Counted from the first letter of the stretch, positions 19,390 to 28,410 are shown. The stretch: 64,000 nucleotides of DNA from Arenibacter antarcticus (GCF_041320605.1 NZ_CP166679.1:4140001-4204000), one strand, 5' to 3'. Notes: generated by a model from the letters alone, not told the origin. Numbers and translations are program-made.

Positions 19390-21189
19390 TTAATAAATAT
19401 CAGCCTGGTACCTATTGGATAATTGAAGTTTTTTAATGTATTCTTCTGCCTTTTCTATCGTCACTCCACCTTGTTGTTGAATTATTTGTTTTAAGGCGAG
19501 ATCTACATCCTTGGCCATTTGGGTAGCATCTCCACATACGTATAGGTGAGCGCCGTTTTCTAACCAGTTGTACAGCTCCTTACCACTTTCTAGCATTCTA
19601 TGCTGAACGTACATTTTTTCTGTTTGATCTCTTGAGAACGCAACATCTACTTTGGTTAATATCCCTTCCTTTAGATATTGCTGCCATTCTGTTTGATATA
19701 GAAAATCTGTGGTAAAATTTCGATCTCCAAAGAAGAGCCATGACAATCCTTTCTTCTCTGCTACCTCCCGATGCTGCATAAAGGATCTAAAAGGAGCCAC
19801 TCCGGTTCCGGGCCCTACCATTATAATTGGGGTGTCGGGATTTTTTGGAAGCTTAAATCGAGTGTTTTTATCAACAAATATTTTAACCTTGTCATCTACA
19901 TCCAACCTATCTGCAAGCGTAGTAGAGCAATGCCCCTCCCTATCCCTACCAAAAGCATTATAACGAACTACAGAAACAAGCAAGTGTACCTCTTCTTCTA
20001 CTGCTTCTTGGGCAGAGGCAATAGAGTACATACGAGGTGTATTCTTTCTTAATATTGAAATAAGGGTATCTGGAGAAAACTCAAAGGGTGCTTCTGTAAT
20101 TAAATCCAAAATATCCCTACCAGAGAGGTATGCTACAACCGCAGCATTATCTTTTAGAGTATTTTTCAACTCCCCATTATCCGCCAATTCAGCGTATTTG
20201 GATAGCGTAACTTTAGTTAAGGGGGTTAATTCATAATCATCGGTAAGTGCTTCGTATAACGTTTTTTCTCCTTTATGTGTGGTTACCATTTCCTCGCCGG
20301 ATAAATTAGTGGCAGTTAGAACTTGGTCTATTAGTTGGCTAGCGTTAGTCCCATAAACGCCCAAGGCATCACCTGGTTCATAGGTTATCCCAGACCCTCC
20401 CAAGTCCAGTTCTAAATGCACTGTTTCTTTCGAAGATCCCGTCCCGTTCAGATTAATTTTATTAAGGATAGTGGCCTCAAATAAATTTTTTCGGGAATAC
20501 TGTAAAGGGCTCAAGGAATCAGAGGAAGCATTCTCTATCGTGACCACAGAGGAAGTCATTTGCTTTATCTGATTAAGAAAATTTAGCTGCCAAGCAGCTG
20601 CATTGTCTTCATAATCTACATCACAATCTATGCGTTCTATAATACGTTCGGCACCTAATTTCTCAAGAATCACATCAAAATCCTTTCCCGTTTTACAATA
20701 ATCTACATAACTACTATCACCAAGAGCTAACACAGAAAATTTTATATGGGAAAGATCAGCTGCTTTTTTACTGTGTAGATAATTATAGAGGTCCTCTGCT
20801 TGGATCGGGGGATCTCCCAACCCATGTGTACTTACGATTACGGCTAGATTATCAACTTTCTTTAATTCTTTTGTCTTAAAGGAAGCCATATCGAAAACCT
20901 CAACTTCCAACCTATTTTCCTTTGCAAGTGTAGCTAGGTTAAGAGCCAGTGCTTCACTATTTCCGGTATGGCTCCCAAATAATACAGTTAATTTTTTTGG
21001 AATCTCTTTAACAACATCAGTAGAAGTTGCTGCAATCATTTCGCTTAAAGAGGATGTCTGGTCTAGGCCGGAAAAATAACCACTTAACCAATTGAGTTGT
21101 CCAGAATCTAGTCCAGTCAAAGCTTCACTAAGCTTTTCTGCCTGATTATCATTAAACGGACCTCTTCCCAGTGCTTTTATCAATTCCAT
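19390..21189 (-). CDS. cysJ: Sulfite reductase flavoprotein subunit (NADPH)
   Basis: This 599-residue diflavin reductase has an N-terminal flavodoxin-like FMN domain (about 66-210; LFGSHTGNSEALA, STHGLGDPP, ALGDSSYVDYC). An FAD domain (RMYSIAS) and a C-terminal NADPH-binding ferredoxin-reductase domain follow (MVGPGTGVAPFRSFMQHRE, LFFGDRN, YVCGDATQMAKDV, ending in Tyr). It transfers electrons from NADPH through FAD and FMN to CysI. It lies 12 bp downstream of the peroxiredoxin gene and upstream of cysI, forming a prx-cysJ-cysI operon. Confidence 0.96.
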   Translation of the reverse strand: MELIKALGRGPFNDNQAEKLSEALTGLDSGQLNWLSGYFSGLDQTSSLSEMIAATSTDVVKEIPKKLTVLFGSHTGNSEALALNLATLAKENRLEVEVFDMASFKTKELKKVDNLAVIVSTHGLGDPPIQAEDLYNYLHSKKAADLSHIKFSVLALGDSSYVDYCKTGKDFDVILEKLGAERIIERIDCDVDYEDNAAAWQLNFLNQIKQMTSSVVTIENASSDSLSPLQYSRKNLFEATILNKINLNGTGSSKETVHLELDLGGSGITYEPGDALGVYGTNASQLIDQVLTATNLSGEEMVTTHKGEKTLYEALTDDYELTPLTKVTLSKYAELADNGELKNTLKDNAAVVAYLSGRDILDLITEAPFEFSPDTLISILRKNTPRMYSIASAQEAVEEEVHLLVSVVRYNAFGRDREGHCSTTLADRLDVDDKVKIFVDKNTRFKLPKNPDTPIIMVGPGTGVAPFRSFMQHREVAEKKGLSWLFFGDRNFTTDFLYQTEWQQYLKEGILTKVDVAFSRDQTEKMYVQHRMLESGKELYNWLENGAHLYVCGDATQMAKDVDLALKQIIQQQGGVTIEKAEEYIKKLQLSNRYQADIY

Positions 21190-21201
21190 AGGTAAATCAA
21201 A

Positions 21202-21837
21202 TTACTTGTTTGGTTGTGGAGTGTAACGTAAATATGGCTTTATAACACGATGACCTTTGGGGTATTGCTTTTCAACATCTTCTTGTTTTACGCTAGGAGG
21301 AATTATAACATCTTGCCCTACTTCCCAATCAACTGGAGTAGCCACAAGATATTCGGCTGTAAGTTGCAGAGAATCTATCACTCTAAGGATCTCCGTGAAA
21401 TTCCTTCCCGTTGAAGCTGGATAAGTAATAATCGCTTGAATCTTTTTATCCGGGCTAATAAAGTATACAGATCTTACCGTGGTACTTGTTGAAGCTTTCG
21501 GATGGATCATGTTATATAGAGTTGCAACATTTCTATCTGAATCTGCAATTATTGGGAATTCTACGGTGCAATTTTGAGTTTCATTGATATCCACTATCCA
21601 CTTATGATGGGAATCCAGGTCATCTACACTCACCGCGATGACTTTTGTTTTTCTTTTTTGAAAATCATTCTTTAACTGCGCAGTACGTCCAAGTTCTGTT
21701 GTACATACAGGGGTAAAATCTGCCGGATGTGAATAAATTACCCCCCAATTATTCCCTAACCATAAATGAAAGTCAATTTCACCTTCGGTAGTTTGTGCTG
21801 TAAAATTTGGTGCCTCATCTCCAATTCTTAAACTCAT
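21202..21837 (-). CDS. 1-Cys peroxiredoxin (Prx6 type)
   Basis: This 211-residue thiol peroxidase has the N-terminal thioredoxin fold with peroxidatic Cys45 in ADFTPVCTTELG. The long C-terminal 1-CysPrx domain (VDWEVGQDVIIPPSV...YLRYTPQP) is typical of Prx6. It reduces peroxides in the cytoplasm. It is the first gene of the prx-cysJ-cysI operon, 12 bp before cysJ, and sits behind a promoter with an upstream LysR-type palindrome. The link to sulfite reduction suggests co-expression under sulfur or redox control. Confidence 0.94.
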   Translation of the reverse strand: MSLRIGDEAPNFTAQTTEGEIDFHLWLGNNWGVIYSHPADFTPVCTTELGRTAQLKNDFQKRKTKVIAVSVDDLDSHHKWIVDINETQNCTVEFPIIADSDRNVATLYNMIHPKASTSTTVRSVYFISPDKKIQAIITYPASTGRNFTEILRVIDSLQLTAEYLVATPVDWEVGQDVIIPPSVKQEDVEKQYPKGHRVIKPYLRYTPQPNK

Positions 21838-21902
21838 GATTTTCTAGTTTTTTAGTTACAGGTAAAGATATTATCGCAATTAATAGCTTCTCTTTAACGT
21901 AA

Positions 21903-21969
21903 CAAAGGTATCGGGGAAATACATAAGTAACCAATAACAATTTCTAATCTAGTATAACCTAAGGTTATA
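21903..21969 (-). promoter_or_regulatory. prx-cysJ-cysI promoter with LysR-type binding site
   Basis: On the minus strand the -7 box TACCTTTG (21903-21910) and an ATTGG -33 box (21931-21935) form a good Bacteroidota promoter. Upstream at 21953-21969 is the perfect 17-bp palindrome TATAACC-TAA-GGTTATA, which contains the T-N11-A pattern of LysR-type sites. Its centre lies about 65 bp before the predicted start, the usual recognition-site position for an activating LysR protein. The neighbouring LysR gene is the obvious candidate. Confidence 0.7.
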
Positions 21970-22047
21970 ATGATGCCGATTTTTCGGAAGAATTAGGAAT
22001 AAATTTATTGTTATAATTATAAGAATCGATAAACGATAGAGTGACCG

Positions 22048-22941
22048 TTATAAATTCTTATTACGGATTAAGAATTGAATAAATAAGGCAGATAGCCCAC
22101 CTTCAGCTCCTTGCGGAGTAATAAAATAAAAATTCCTATGTATCTGTAGTTTTTTGATTTCAATTATTTTTAAGACGCCACTTTCCAATTCCTTAAGAAT
22201 GGCATGTAAGGAAACAAATGCCATACAATTGGAGTGTTGGAGATAGGATTTAATAGCTTCAGTGCTACCTAATTGCATTTCTACTTTTAAATCGGCTAAG
22301 CGAATTCCTTTTTGTTTTAAGGCATCTAAAGTTACTTCCAACGTTCCTGACCCTGGTTCCCTCATGAGAAGGGGGATTTTTTTTAAATCCTCTGGTCCTA
22401 TCTCATCCTTTTTGCCCAAAGGATTTTTATTGCTACACACCAGCACTATTTCGTCTTTTAAAAATGGACTATAGTGAATTTCACGCCTTTTAGACTTGCT
22501 TTCAATAACCCCTAGTTCTATGCTTTTATTCTGCAGTGCATTTTCTATTTGCTCAGAATTACCATTGAGCAATTCTACTTTTACATCTTGATACATCCTG
22601 TGAAACTGGGCTAGTAATGGCGGTAGGACATATTGGGTAATTGAAGTACTGGAACCTATATGTAAAATACCTTTAAGAGTATGATTAAACTGATTTAAGT
22701 CAAATTCTATTTGTCTATATATTTCATGAATGTTTTCGGTATGTCTTAACAATACCTCCCCTGCAGGGGACAGAATAACCCTATTTCCTTTTCTATCAAA
22801 AAGCGCGAGGTTAAACTGGCTTTCCAGTTCCTTAATATGTTTTGTAACAGCAGGTTGTGATATAAATAATTCTTCAGAAGCCTTAGTAAAACTTAGCCTT
22901 CTTGCAACAGTATAAAAAACTTTTAACCTAAAATCGAACAT
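22048..22941 (-). CDS. LysR-family transcriptional regulator
   Basis: This 297-residue regulator has the N-terminal LysR winged helix-turn-helix (MFDFRLKVFYTVARRLSFTKASEELFISQPAVTKHIKELE, residues 1-40) and a periplasmic-binding-protein-like effector domain (LHIGSSTSITQYVLP...). It is just upstream of the prx-cysJ-cysI operon on the same strand, separated by a 210-nt region containing a promoter and a LysR-type palindrome. It probably controls that operon in response to a sulfur or redox metabolite, as CysB, Cbl and CysL do. The effector is unknown. Confidence 0.92.
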   Translation of the reverse strand: MFDFRLKVFYTVARRLSFTKASEELFISQPAVTKHIKELESQFNLALFDRKGNRVILSPAGEVLLRHTENIHEIYRQIEFDLNQFNHTLKGILHIGSSTSITQYVLPPLLAQFHRMYQDVKVELLNGNSEQIENALQNKSIELGVIESKSKRREIHYSPFLKDEIVLVCSNKNPLGKKDEIGPEDLKKIPLLMREPGSGTLEVTLDALKQKGIRLADLKVEMQLGSTEAIKSYLQHSNCMAFVSLHAILKELESGVLKIIEIKKLQIHRNFYFITPQGAEGGLSALFIQFLIRNKNL

Positions 22942-23441
22942 ATATAATAATACAAAACCAATTCATCTATATTTTGAGGTTGTAATTTAATGATAAGAGC
23001 TAGGGCAACCAAGACTTAAATGTCCTTTTTAATTTAGCATCGATGATCTTGATCGGGTTCTTGTCATCTTGCTGGTATCCTTGAGACCTAGTGTCCTCCA
23101 AAACATGTCGGCAAAGAATATCCAGAATTTTAAGAGTCTGTCTAGGCCAGGCCTCCAACTTGGAAACAATAAGCCACAAACATGGAGTTATCCGATATGT
23201 AATATTGTCCAAATTATTAGGCAAGTGCCTAAAAGCGTTTATAGATTGCTATCATTCGGGAAATACTTGATTAATTACCATGGAAGGGATAAGCTCTATT
23301 CCCAGTCGTCGATTACAAAAGTGTTGGCTAGGATACTTAACAGGTTAAAAGCGCCTGCGGCTAATCCATCCGTAATACTGGACTCAACCAGGTATCTTTG
23401 GGGAATTGTTCATATGCAACCCTTTATCCACCCTTTCTCTC
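22942..23441. other. Gap at the left edge of the conjugative element, no recognised gene
   Basis: These 500 nt separate the sulfur operon from the M23 peptidase gene that opens the mobile region. Short open frames exist on both strands (about 23000-23224 minus, 23069-23461 plus), but none resembles a known family or has a convincing start. The element's left end could lie here; I see no att repeat. Confidence 0.35.
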
Positions 23442-24281
23442 CTACTCTGCTCCACCTTTAATCGTACTTGTTTTAATTAAATGTGTATAAACATCCTTCT
23501 TTAGATTGAACGAAGGTTTTGGGTCTATTTTGTTTTTATTCTTCAATATCTCATAATGCAAATGGTACCCTGTAGAACTTCCTGTACTACCCACCGTACC
23601 AATAATTTCGTGTTGCTTAACAATTTGCCCTTTTTGGACAAGCACCTTTTCCAGGTGTCCATACAATGTTATAAAACCAAAGCGATGTTTGATTATAATG
23701 TGTGTGCCATACCCTTTTTTGGAATATAAGATATTCAGGATGGTACCTGATGCCGATGCATAAACATATTTTCCACGAGCGGTGGCCAAATCAATTCCAT
23801 AGTGTTTCTTCTCTTTTTCTGAAATTGGATGGATACGAATGCCATAGTTGCTTGTAATAGTATAATTGCCTTTTTCCAAAGGGACGGCAGAAGGAAATTG
23901 CTCCAATAACTTAGGTCGGTACTGAAGGTATGTCTCTAATGAGCTTATATAGGAGTAATCGGGTATTTGGTATAGAAAACCAACTATTAATTCTTCTATG
24001 GCTAGTAGCAATTGATCGCGTTCCCTTTCTGTAAGATCCACATCCATTGAGCTTGATTCCAGATTCAATTTAAGACGTTCTTCATAAAAATCCATTGTTA
24101 CCGTGGTGTCCTTAAGTCGTTGTGTTGAAACATAAGGACTGTGCCATATTATATAGAATAGGCACATTAGGATTAAAAAGAGAAAATAGGCAAGCTCTTT
24201 ATTCCCAAAAGATTTATCCCGTTTTGGTTTAGTGACACCCAATATTTTACTCCAAAACGTTGTAGATTCAAAAAATATCAT
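23442..24281 (-). CDS. M23-family metallopeptidase with membrane anchor
   Basis: This protein has an N-terminal transmembrane segment (ELAYFLFLILMCLFYIIW) and a C-terminal LytM/M23 zinc endopeptidase domain, with HYGIDLA (metal His, Asp) and GYHLHYEI (HxH). It probably cuts peptidoglycan cross-bridges from the cell-envelope side, which would help assembly of the conjugation channel or processing of the wall. The ATG at 24279-24281 is chosen because a promoter-like TAAATTTG (24299-24306, minus strand) and a palindrome lie upstream. A start at 24320 would add 13 residues. It is divergent from the gene at 24344. Confidence 0.85.
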   Translation of the reverse strand: MIFFESTTFWSKILGVTKPKRDKSFGNKELAYFLFLILMCLFYIIWHSPYVSTQRLKDTTVTMDFYEERLKLNLESSSMDVDLTERERDQLLLAIEELIVGFLYQIPDYSYISSLETYLQYRPKLLEQFPSAVPLEKGNYTITSNYGIRIHPISEKEKKHYGIDLATARGKYVYASASGTILNILYSKKGYGTHIIIKHRFGFITLYGHLEKVLVQKGQIVKQHEIIGTVGSTGSSTGYHLHYEILKNKNKIDPKPSFNLKKDVYTHLIKTSTIKGGAE

Positions 24282-24283
24282 AT

Positions 24284-24303
24284 ATTTGTATTTATATACA
24301 AAT
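24284..24303. promoter_or_regulatory. Operator-like palindrome between divergent genes
   Basis: ATTTGTAT-TTAT-ATACAAAT is a perfect 8-bp inverted repeat with a 4-nt centre, 3 bp before the peptidase start and 41 bp before the gene at 24344. It overlaps the TAAATTTG -7-like box for the minus-strand gene, so a repressor bound here would block that promoter. The element's XRE protein is one candidate. Confidence 0.45.
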
Positions 24304-24343
24304 TTACTATTTAAATACAATTAACGACATATTTACAAATAAG

Positions 24344-25567
24344 ATGAACAACTGGCTTCTAAAAGACCACCTGATACACCTTCCTAAACTCTTTGAATAT
24401 TTGGGGTTCCGGCTTGTGAGATCCGACAATTCCCATCATATATTTAAAAACGGTGGTGAGCACTATGTGATTATAAATACCGAAAAGGAATATTTCTATT
24501 ATAAAGTACAACGCCCACAGGAAAAACTATCCGCATCAGATCTAATTACAGAATATGTATCAAAGGTGGAGGCACTCGGTAAGGAACTGATATGGGATAA
24601 GGTGGATAACTACTATAACAAAGTACTGCAAACCACAGCCCTGTTAATAAAGAATAACCCAGAGGACACTCTCATAACAGTTCAACCGGACTTTAATCAT
24701 TTTTTATCTTACCAGTTACCACTGGAAGAGGTTTCAGAAAATCTTTATTACGGTGTGGAAAACTCCAATCCCTTTTCAGGGCGTGTGTTCTTAAGCGATG
24801 AAGGTTCCCCGCTGTTTCCCATGTTCAATTTGCAAAACGAGGTCTGCGGTTATTTCCAAGATTTAGGTAAAGAAGTGGTTCCCTATCGAGAGTCGGCTAT
24901 AAAGCATTCTCTTTGGTACTCCAATATTCCAAAGAGAATTGAGGGTCTCTTTCTTTTTAACAATCCTAAGGAGGCTTTGGCCTTCCATAGAAAATTTCAA
25001 TTAAAAAATGTGGTTTACATGGCGTTGGGAGAAATAAATCTCCAAACGACTGACATACTTTTCCAGATACAACGGCTAACGAAAGTGGACAAACTCTTTT
25101 TAAGCTTTACGGGTAACAAAAAAATAGAAGGGTATTTGAGGGACCTCCACTTTATATCGTATATCAACGATTCTGATTTTAATTTGACCTTGACCGATAG
25201 GGATATTTTATTGCGTTTCCCCATGGAAAATGAAAAATCCTTCTCCCGATTTTACGATCATACAAGACGTTTTAACAAAGAGTTGACCCAAAGCTTTTTG
25301 AATTTCAATAAAATCATCGACCAAAATAGGCTGAACAAATACAGTATTCTGGTTTCCAAAGACAAAGAAGATATTAAGGTCCGGTTGCCCATAGAATCAA
25401 ACGCCATCAAATTATTGGTCTGGTCGTATTACAAAAACTATTTAAACAAAACGATAGATATTCTAAAGCCAAAGTCAAACAATTGGCATACTGAATGGGA
25501 AAACACTCAAAATCAAGTCAATGAAGGGAAGGAGGTGCAATTGAAAGAATATAGAATTGCCCTATAA
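24344..25567 (+). CDS. DUF3991/TOPRIM-like conjugative-element protein with degenerate TOPRIM centre
   Basis: This 407-residue soluble protein resembles the gene product at 26600-28156. It has the same N-terminal SNHHIFKNGG/Y-type region, then a pattern equivalent to TOPRIM (FLFNNPKEALAFHRKF; LFLSFTGNKKIEGYLRDL), and a C-terminal NNWHTEWEN like the other's KDWNDDL. The acidic Glu is kept in KEAL, but the DxD equivalent reads TGNKK. It is therefore probably a non-catalytic paralogue acting in DNA transfer or priming. It is followed by a terminator. The family assignment rests on the paralogue. Confidence 0.6.
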   Translation: MNNWLLKDHLIHLPKLFEYLGFRLVRSDNSHHIFKNGGEHYVIINTEKEYFYYKVQRPQEKLSASDLITEYVSKVEALGKELIWDKVDNYYNKVLQTTALLIKNNPEDTLITVQPDFNHFLSYQLPLEEVSENLYYGVENSNPFSGRVFLSDEGSPLFPMFNLQNEVCGYFQDLGKEVVPYRESAIKHSLWYSNIPKRIEGLFLFNNPKEALAFHRKFQLKNVVYMALGEINLQTTDILFQIQRLTKVDKLFLSFTGNKKIEGYLRDLHFISYINDSDFNLTLTDRDILLRFPMENEKSFSRFYDHTRRFNKELTQSFLNFNKIIDQNRLNKYSILVSKDKEDIKVRLPIESNAIKLLVWSYYKNYLNKTIDILKPKSNNWHTEWENTQNQVNEGKEVQLKEYRIAL

Positions 25568-25572
25568 AATGG

Positions 25573-25598
25573 AAAAAGGGCGCTCCCGCCCTCTTTCC
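25573..25598 (+). terminator. Rho-independent terminator
   Basis: AAAGGGCG-CTCC-CGCCCTCTTT, a GC-rich hairpin with a 4-nt loop and T-rich tail, lies 8 bp after the stop of the TOPRIM-like gene. Confidence 0.75.
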
Positions 25599-25686
25599 TT
25601 CAAATTCCGTAACTCACAAATCACTCCTGATTTGAAAGTTATTCAAAAGTAACAAATTCAAATTCCGTAACAATTAAAAATCACTC
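25599..25686 (+). repeat. Tandem leader repeats upstream of the DUF3945-like gene
   Basis: TTCAAATTCCGTAAC occurs at 25599-25613 and again at 25657-25671, followed in each case after 6 or 8 nt by ATCACTC (25620-25626 and 25680-25686). The second copy ends 4 bp before the ATG at 25691. This is a duplicated leader, possibly a repeated protein-binding site or a duplicated 5' untranslated region. Confidence 0.65.
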
Positions 25687-25690
25687 AAAA

Positions 25691-26533
25691 ATGGAAAAGC
25701 AAGTAGAAAACACGATTCAAAAAGTATTCGTCAATGTCAACCAAGTTTGGCAAAAGGGCGAAGCGATATCCATAGATGATAAAACCTTCAAAATTAAAGC
25801 CGGTAATAATCCGTCATTTGTAATGTCCAAGGACAGTAGGAATGTTGAAGTTCAAAAGAATATGGAGCAACAATTTGCTGAGGCCGACACAAAAAGACGG
25901 ATGGAAGGGGCCTATATAAGTTTTGAGAAGTTAGAACCCAACATTCAAGAATCAATTTTAGAAGGTAAAGAACAGTTGATCGAGACAACGTACATCAATG
26001 ATGGCAAATTGAAGGAGTCGATTAAGATGGTTCAAATGTTATATAACTCCACTTACGGTTCTAGACTGGACGTTCAGATTAAACGCAAGGAACTGGTTAA
26101 GCTAAAAGAGGCGAACGCCTACCAATATCAGTTTACCAAGGATGAATACCAAGCTATGGTAAACGAGGGTAAAACCATTCAGTTCACCGGAACTTCCTTA
26201 AACGGCGATTCCTTCCAGAAATTGGCCTATTATGAGCCAAAACTGAACGACATCCGTACAAAATCTGCTGTCTCCGCCAACATGTATGTTTTGGGCCAAG
26301 TATTGTCCAAACAACAGGCGGACAATTTAAACAAGGGGGAAGAAGTGAAAATCACTATTCGAAAGACCCAAAAAGGACCTTTGACCTATATGGTCCGATG
26401 GAGTGCCAAAGGCCAACGTTTTCTCTACAAAAATTTGGATAAAACCAATGTAAAGGAGAAAGAGACCAAGGAGAACGTAACTGTTGAGGGCGAAAAAAAA
26501 AAGAGTCAGCTTAACAAGGCCGTAAGCATGTAA
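25691..26533 (+). CDS. DUF3945/DUF4099-like conjugative-element protein
   Basis: This 280-residue, highly charged soluble protein carries two related modules. One includes ISFEKLEPNIQESILEGKEQL, the other YQFTKDEYQAMVNEGKTIQFTG...SKQQADNLNKGEEVKITIRKT. This arrangement is typical of DUF3945/DUF4099 proteins in Bacteroidota conjugative elements. Single-strand DNA or relaxosome-related functions have been suggested for this class but not established. It has no membrane segment and a lysine-rich C-terminus. A strong hairpin follows its stop. The family label is tentative, and the mobile-element association is clear. Confidence 0.55.
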   Translation: MEKQVENTIQKVFVNVNQVWQKGEAISIDDKTFKIKAGNNPSFVMSKDSRNVEVQKNMEQQFAEADTKRRMEGAYISFEKLEPNIQESILEGKEQLIETTYINDGKLKESIKMVQMLYNSTYGSRLDVQIKRKELVKLKEANAYQYQFTKDEYQAMVNEGKTIQFTGTSLNGDSFQKLAYYEPKLNDIRTKSAVSANMYVLGQVLSKQQADNLNKGEEVKITIRKTQKGPLTYMVRWSAKGQRFLYKNLDKTNVKEKETKENVTVEGEKKKSQLNKAVSM

Positions 26534-26556
26534 CCCTTTTATACTAACTCAATTTA

Positions 26557-26585
26557 ATAGCCGACCTGCTTGGCATGTCGGCTAT
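26557..26585 (+). terminator. Terminator-like hairpin
   Basis: A perfect 9-bp stem ATAGCCGAC / GTCGGCTAT with an 11-nt loop is followed by TTTTAC. It lies 24 bp after one stop and 14 bp before the next ATG, so it may act as a terminator or as an attenuator for the downstream gene. Confidence 0.55.
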
Positions 26586-26599
26586 TTTACATCCTTCCG

Positions 26600-28156
26600 A
26601 TGAAAAGTCCGAACTACATAGATGATCCTGAACATTATAAAAGATTGATCTCAAAAATCAATGTTGAGGCCAATTTTCCAATGTACTTACATCAAAATGG
26701 GTACAAATTAATAAAGAAAAGTGCAGGTTCTATGGAATTCAAGAACCACAAAGATCGCATTGTACTGCAAACGGCCCGGGAGCCAGTAACCTATTTCAAC
26801 AGAAATGATTCCCAGGACAAAGGGCTATTTTTCGGGTATTTGATGCTGAGGAATACTAATTTTTATAAGGCGGTGCAAGCCGGACTAGAAATTGTGAACG
26901 GGACTGGTTATATGGGAAATATACCGATGGAAGTGAGAAATACCAATGTAACAAAAAAATCCTTGGAAGATAATTTTACTATTGCTCCATTACGGAACTC
27001 CAGTTATCTAAGACAGCAACGAGGTATTTCAAGGACAACTTTAAACAATCCAATATTTAAGGGCCGTATATATAATGCTTATCCCAATGGGGAAAATGTC
27101 AATAAAATAGCCAACATTGCCTTTCCAAAGTACGATTTGGATAGAAATCCCCAAAATTACATTCTCTACAACAAATCATATAGAAGCAGAAGCGACAACA
27201 AAATAAAAAAATTTCGCTTGGTACTGAACCAAAAGGATCATTTTCTATTCCATTCCAGCCCCATTAAAGATCCTTCAAAAATTATAGTCGCGGAAAGCAG
27301 CATAGACCTCCTCTCCTATCACGAACTCCATGGTAGTCTGGATAACTTTTATGTCTCCTTTAGTGGTAACCTGTATCAAAAAAAACTTCAGTTTTTCGGT
27401 CAGCTAACCGAAACTTACTTAAAGTCAAACATGGTGACCTTAATATCCATAATGGATAATGACATCAAAGGTTACGAATTTGACTTAATACTATTTACCA
27501 ACCTTATGAACCTTTATAATCCGAACATTTATGTGGAATATTCTTATAGGAACAGATCTGTAAGCCTACTGTTTAACTACTCCGCAGGCAATGGGATTTT
27601 ATTGAACAATCATGCCACTTTTATAGAAGAAAAATTGACTGCCCATTTCCAATGGGATAAGCTTATGTTCAATTGGCTCCAATGGACAATAACTTCGGAC
27701 AAAATCCTCCTGGAATTCTACTTGCCAGAAATTATTAATACTATTCAGATTGACGGAGACAAAAACCTCTTCAAAACGTTGTTAGCAACCATTAGCGAGC
27801 TCTATCTACCGTTTAAGGCCACTATTCATAAATCTAAAGGAAAGGACTGGAACGATGATCTTATGGATTCTAAGAAGGTTAAATATATTGAGATGGAGAC
27901 CATCAACCAGAATGCAATGGCCATCGGGGATCAAATTAAATTAAAAACAACCTATGGTCCTCAGGGTACTCCCAACATTGGCATCATTAAGGTTGTACAT
28001 AACAATAGTGTGGAATGCGATTTTGGATTGGAAAATAATTACACCATTCCCTTAAAGGAAATCAGCATGCACTTAAGGAAAAAGGATTCCCTTATACTTG
28101 AAAAAAGAAATGGTAAAGTGAGGAAAAATGATAACTTACAAAACTTTATAAAATGA
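26600..28156 (+). CDS. DUF3991/TOPRIM domain protein (primase-like)
   Basis: This 518-residue protein has a DUF3991-type N-terminal part and a TOPRIM domain. The catalytic Glu232 lies in IIVAESSIDLLSYHELHG and the DxD pair Asp286/Asp288 in ISIMDNDIKGYEFDL; a C-terminal GKDWNDDL motif follows. Such proteins occur in Bacteroidota mobile elements and may prime or process the transferred strand. The ATG at 26600 is preferred; an upstream TTG at 26570 lies inside the hairpin. It overlaps the next gene by 4 nt (ATGA), showing coupling. Confidence 0.75.
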   Translation: MKSPNYIDDPEHYKRLISKINVEANFPMYLHQNGYKLIKKSAGSMEFKNHKDRIVLQTAREPVTYFNRNDSQDKGLFFGYLMLRNTNFYKAVQAGLEIVNGTGYMGNIPMEVRNTNVTKKSLEDNFTIAPLRNSSYLRQQRGISRTTLNNPIFKGRIYNAYPNGENVNKIANIAFPKYDLDRNPQNYILYNKSYRSRSDNKIKKFRLVLNQKDHFLFHSSPIKDPSKIIVAESSIDLLSYHELHGSLDNFYVSFSGNLYQKKLQFFGQLTETYLKSNMVTLISIMDNDIKGYEFDLILFTNLMNLYNPNIYVEYSYRNRSVSLLFNYSAGNGILLNNHATFIEEKLTAHFQWDKLMFNWLQWTITSDKILLEFYLPEIINTIQIDGDKNLFKTLLATISELYLPFKATIHKSKGKDWNDDLMDSKKVKYIEMETINQNAMAIGDQIKLKTTYGPQGTPNIGIIKVVHNNSVECDFGLENNYTIPLKEISMHLRKKDSLILEKRNGKVRKNDNLQNFIK

Positions 28157-28410
28157 TACTCATGGAATCCATATCTATAGAATTAAAGGACAATCAATAT
28201 TACATTACACTTTTGGACCAACTTATCGAGGAAACCGATATGTCCTTAAAACACAGACTTCAAAAGGCAGATACCTATGCGAGGTTCATCAATGAACAGG
28301 CAGGGCTCCTTAAGGACCAAACCATCGATTATGTCAGCGAAAACGATGTTTCCTTCCAGATTGCGTCTTCACATGTAATTGAACTCTGGAAAGGACGCAT
28401 GTTCAAATAG
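28153..28410 (+). CDS. Small conserved-looking protein of unknown function
   Basis: This 85-residue helical, charged protein without signal or membrane segment starts within the stop of the TOPRIM gene (ATGA). It lies 40 bp before the coupling-protein gene, so it belongs to the same operon. I do not recognise a family. An ATG nine bases further in is an equally good start. Its position suggests an accessory role in DNA processing. Confidence 0.65.
   Translation: MILMESISIELKDNQYYITLLDQLIEETDMSLKHRLQKADTYARFINEQAGLLKDQTIDYVSENDVSFQIASSHVIELWKGRMFK

Noticed and set aside
23000..23461. Small open frames left of the M23 peptidase
   Set aside because: Overlapping frames on both strands, no family similarity, no convincing start. 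Treated as noncoding.
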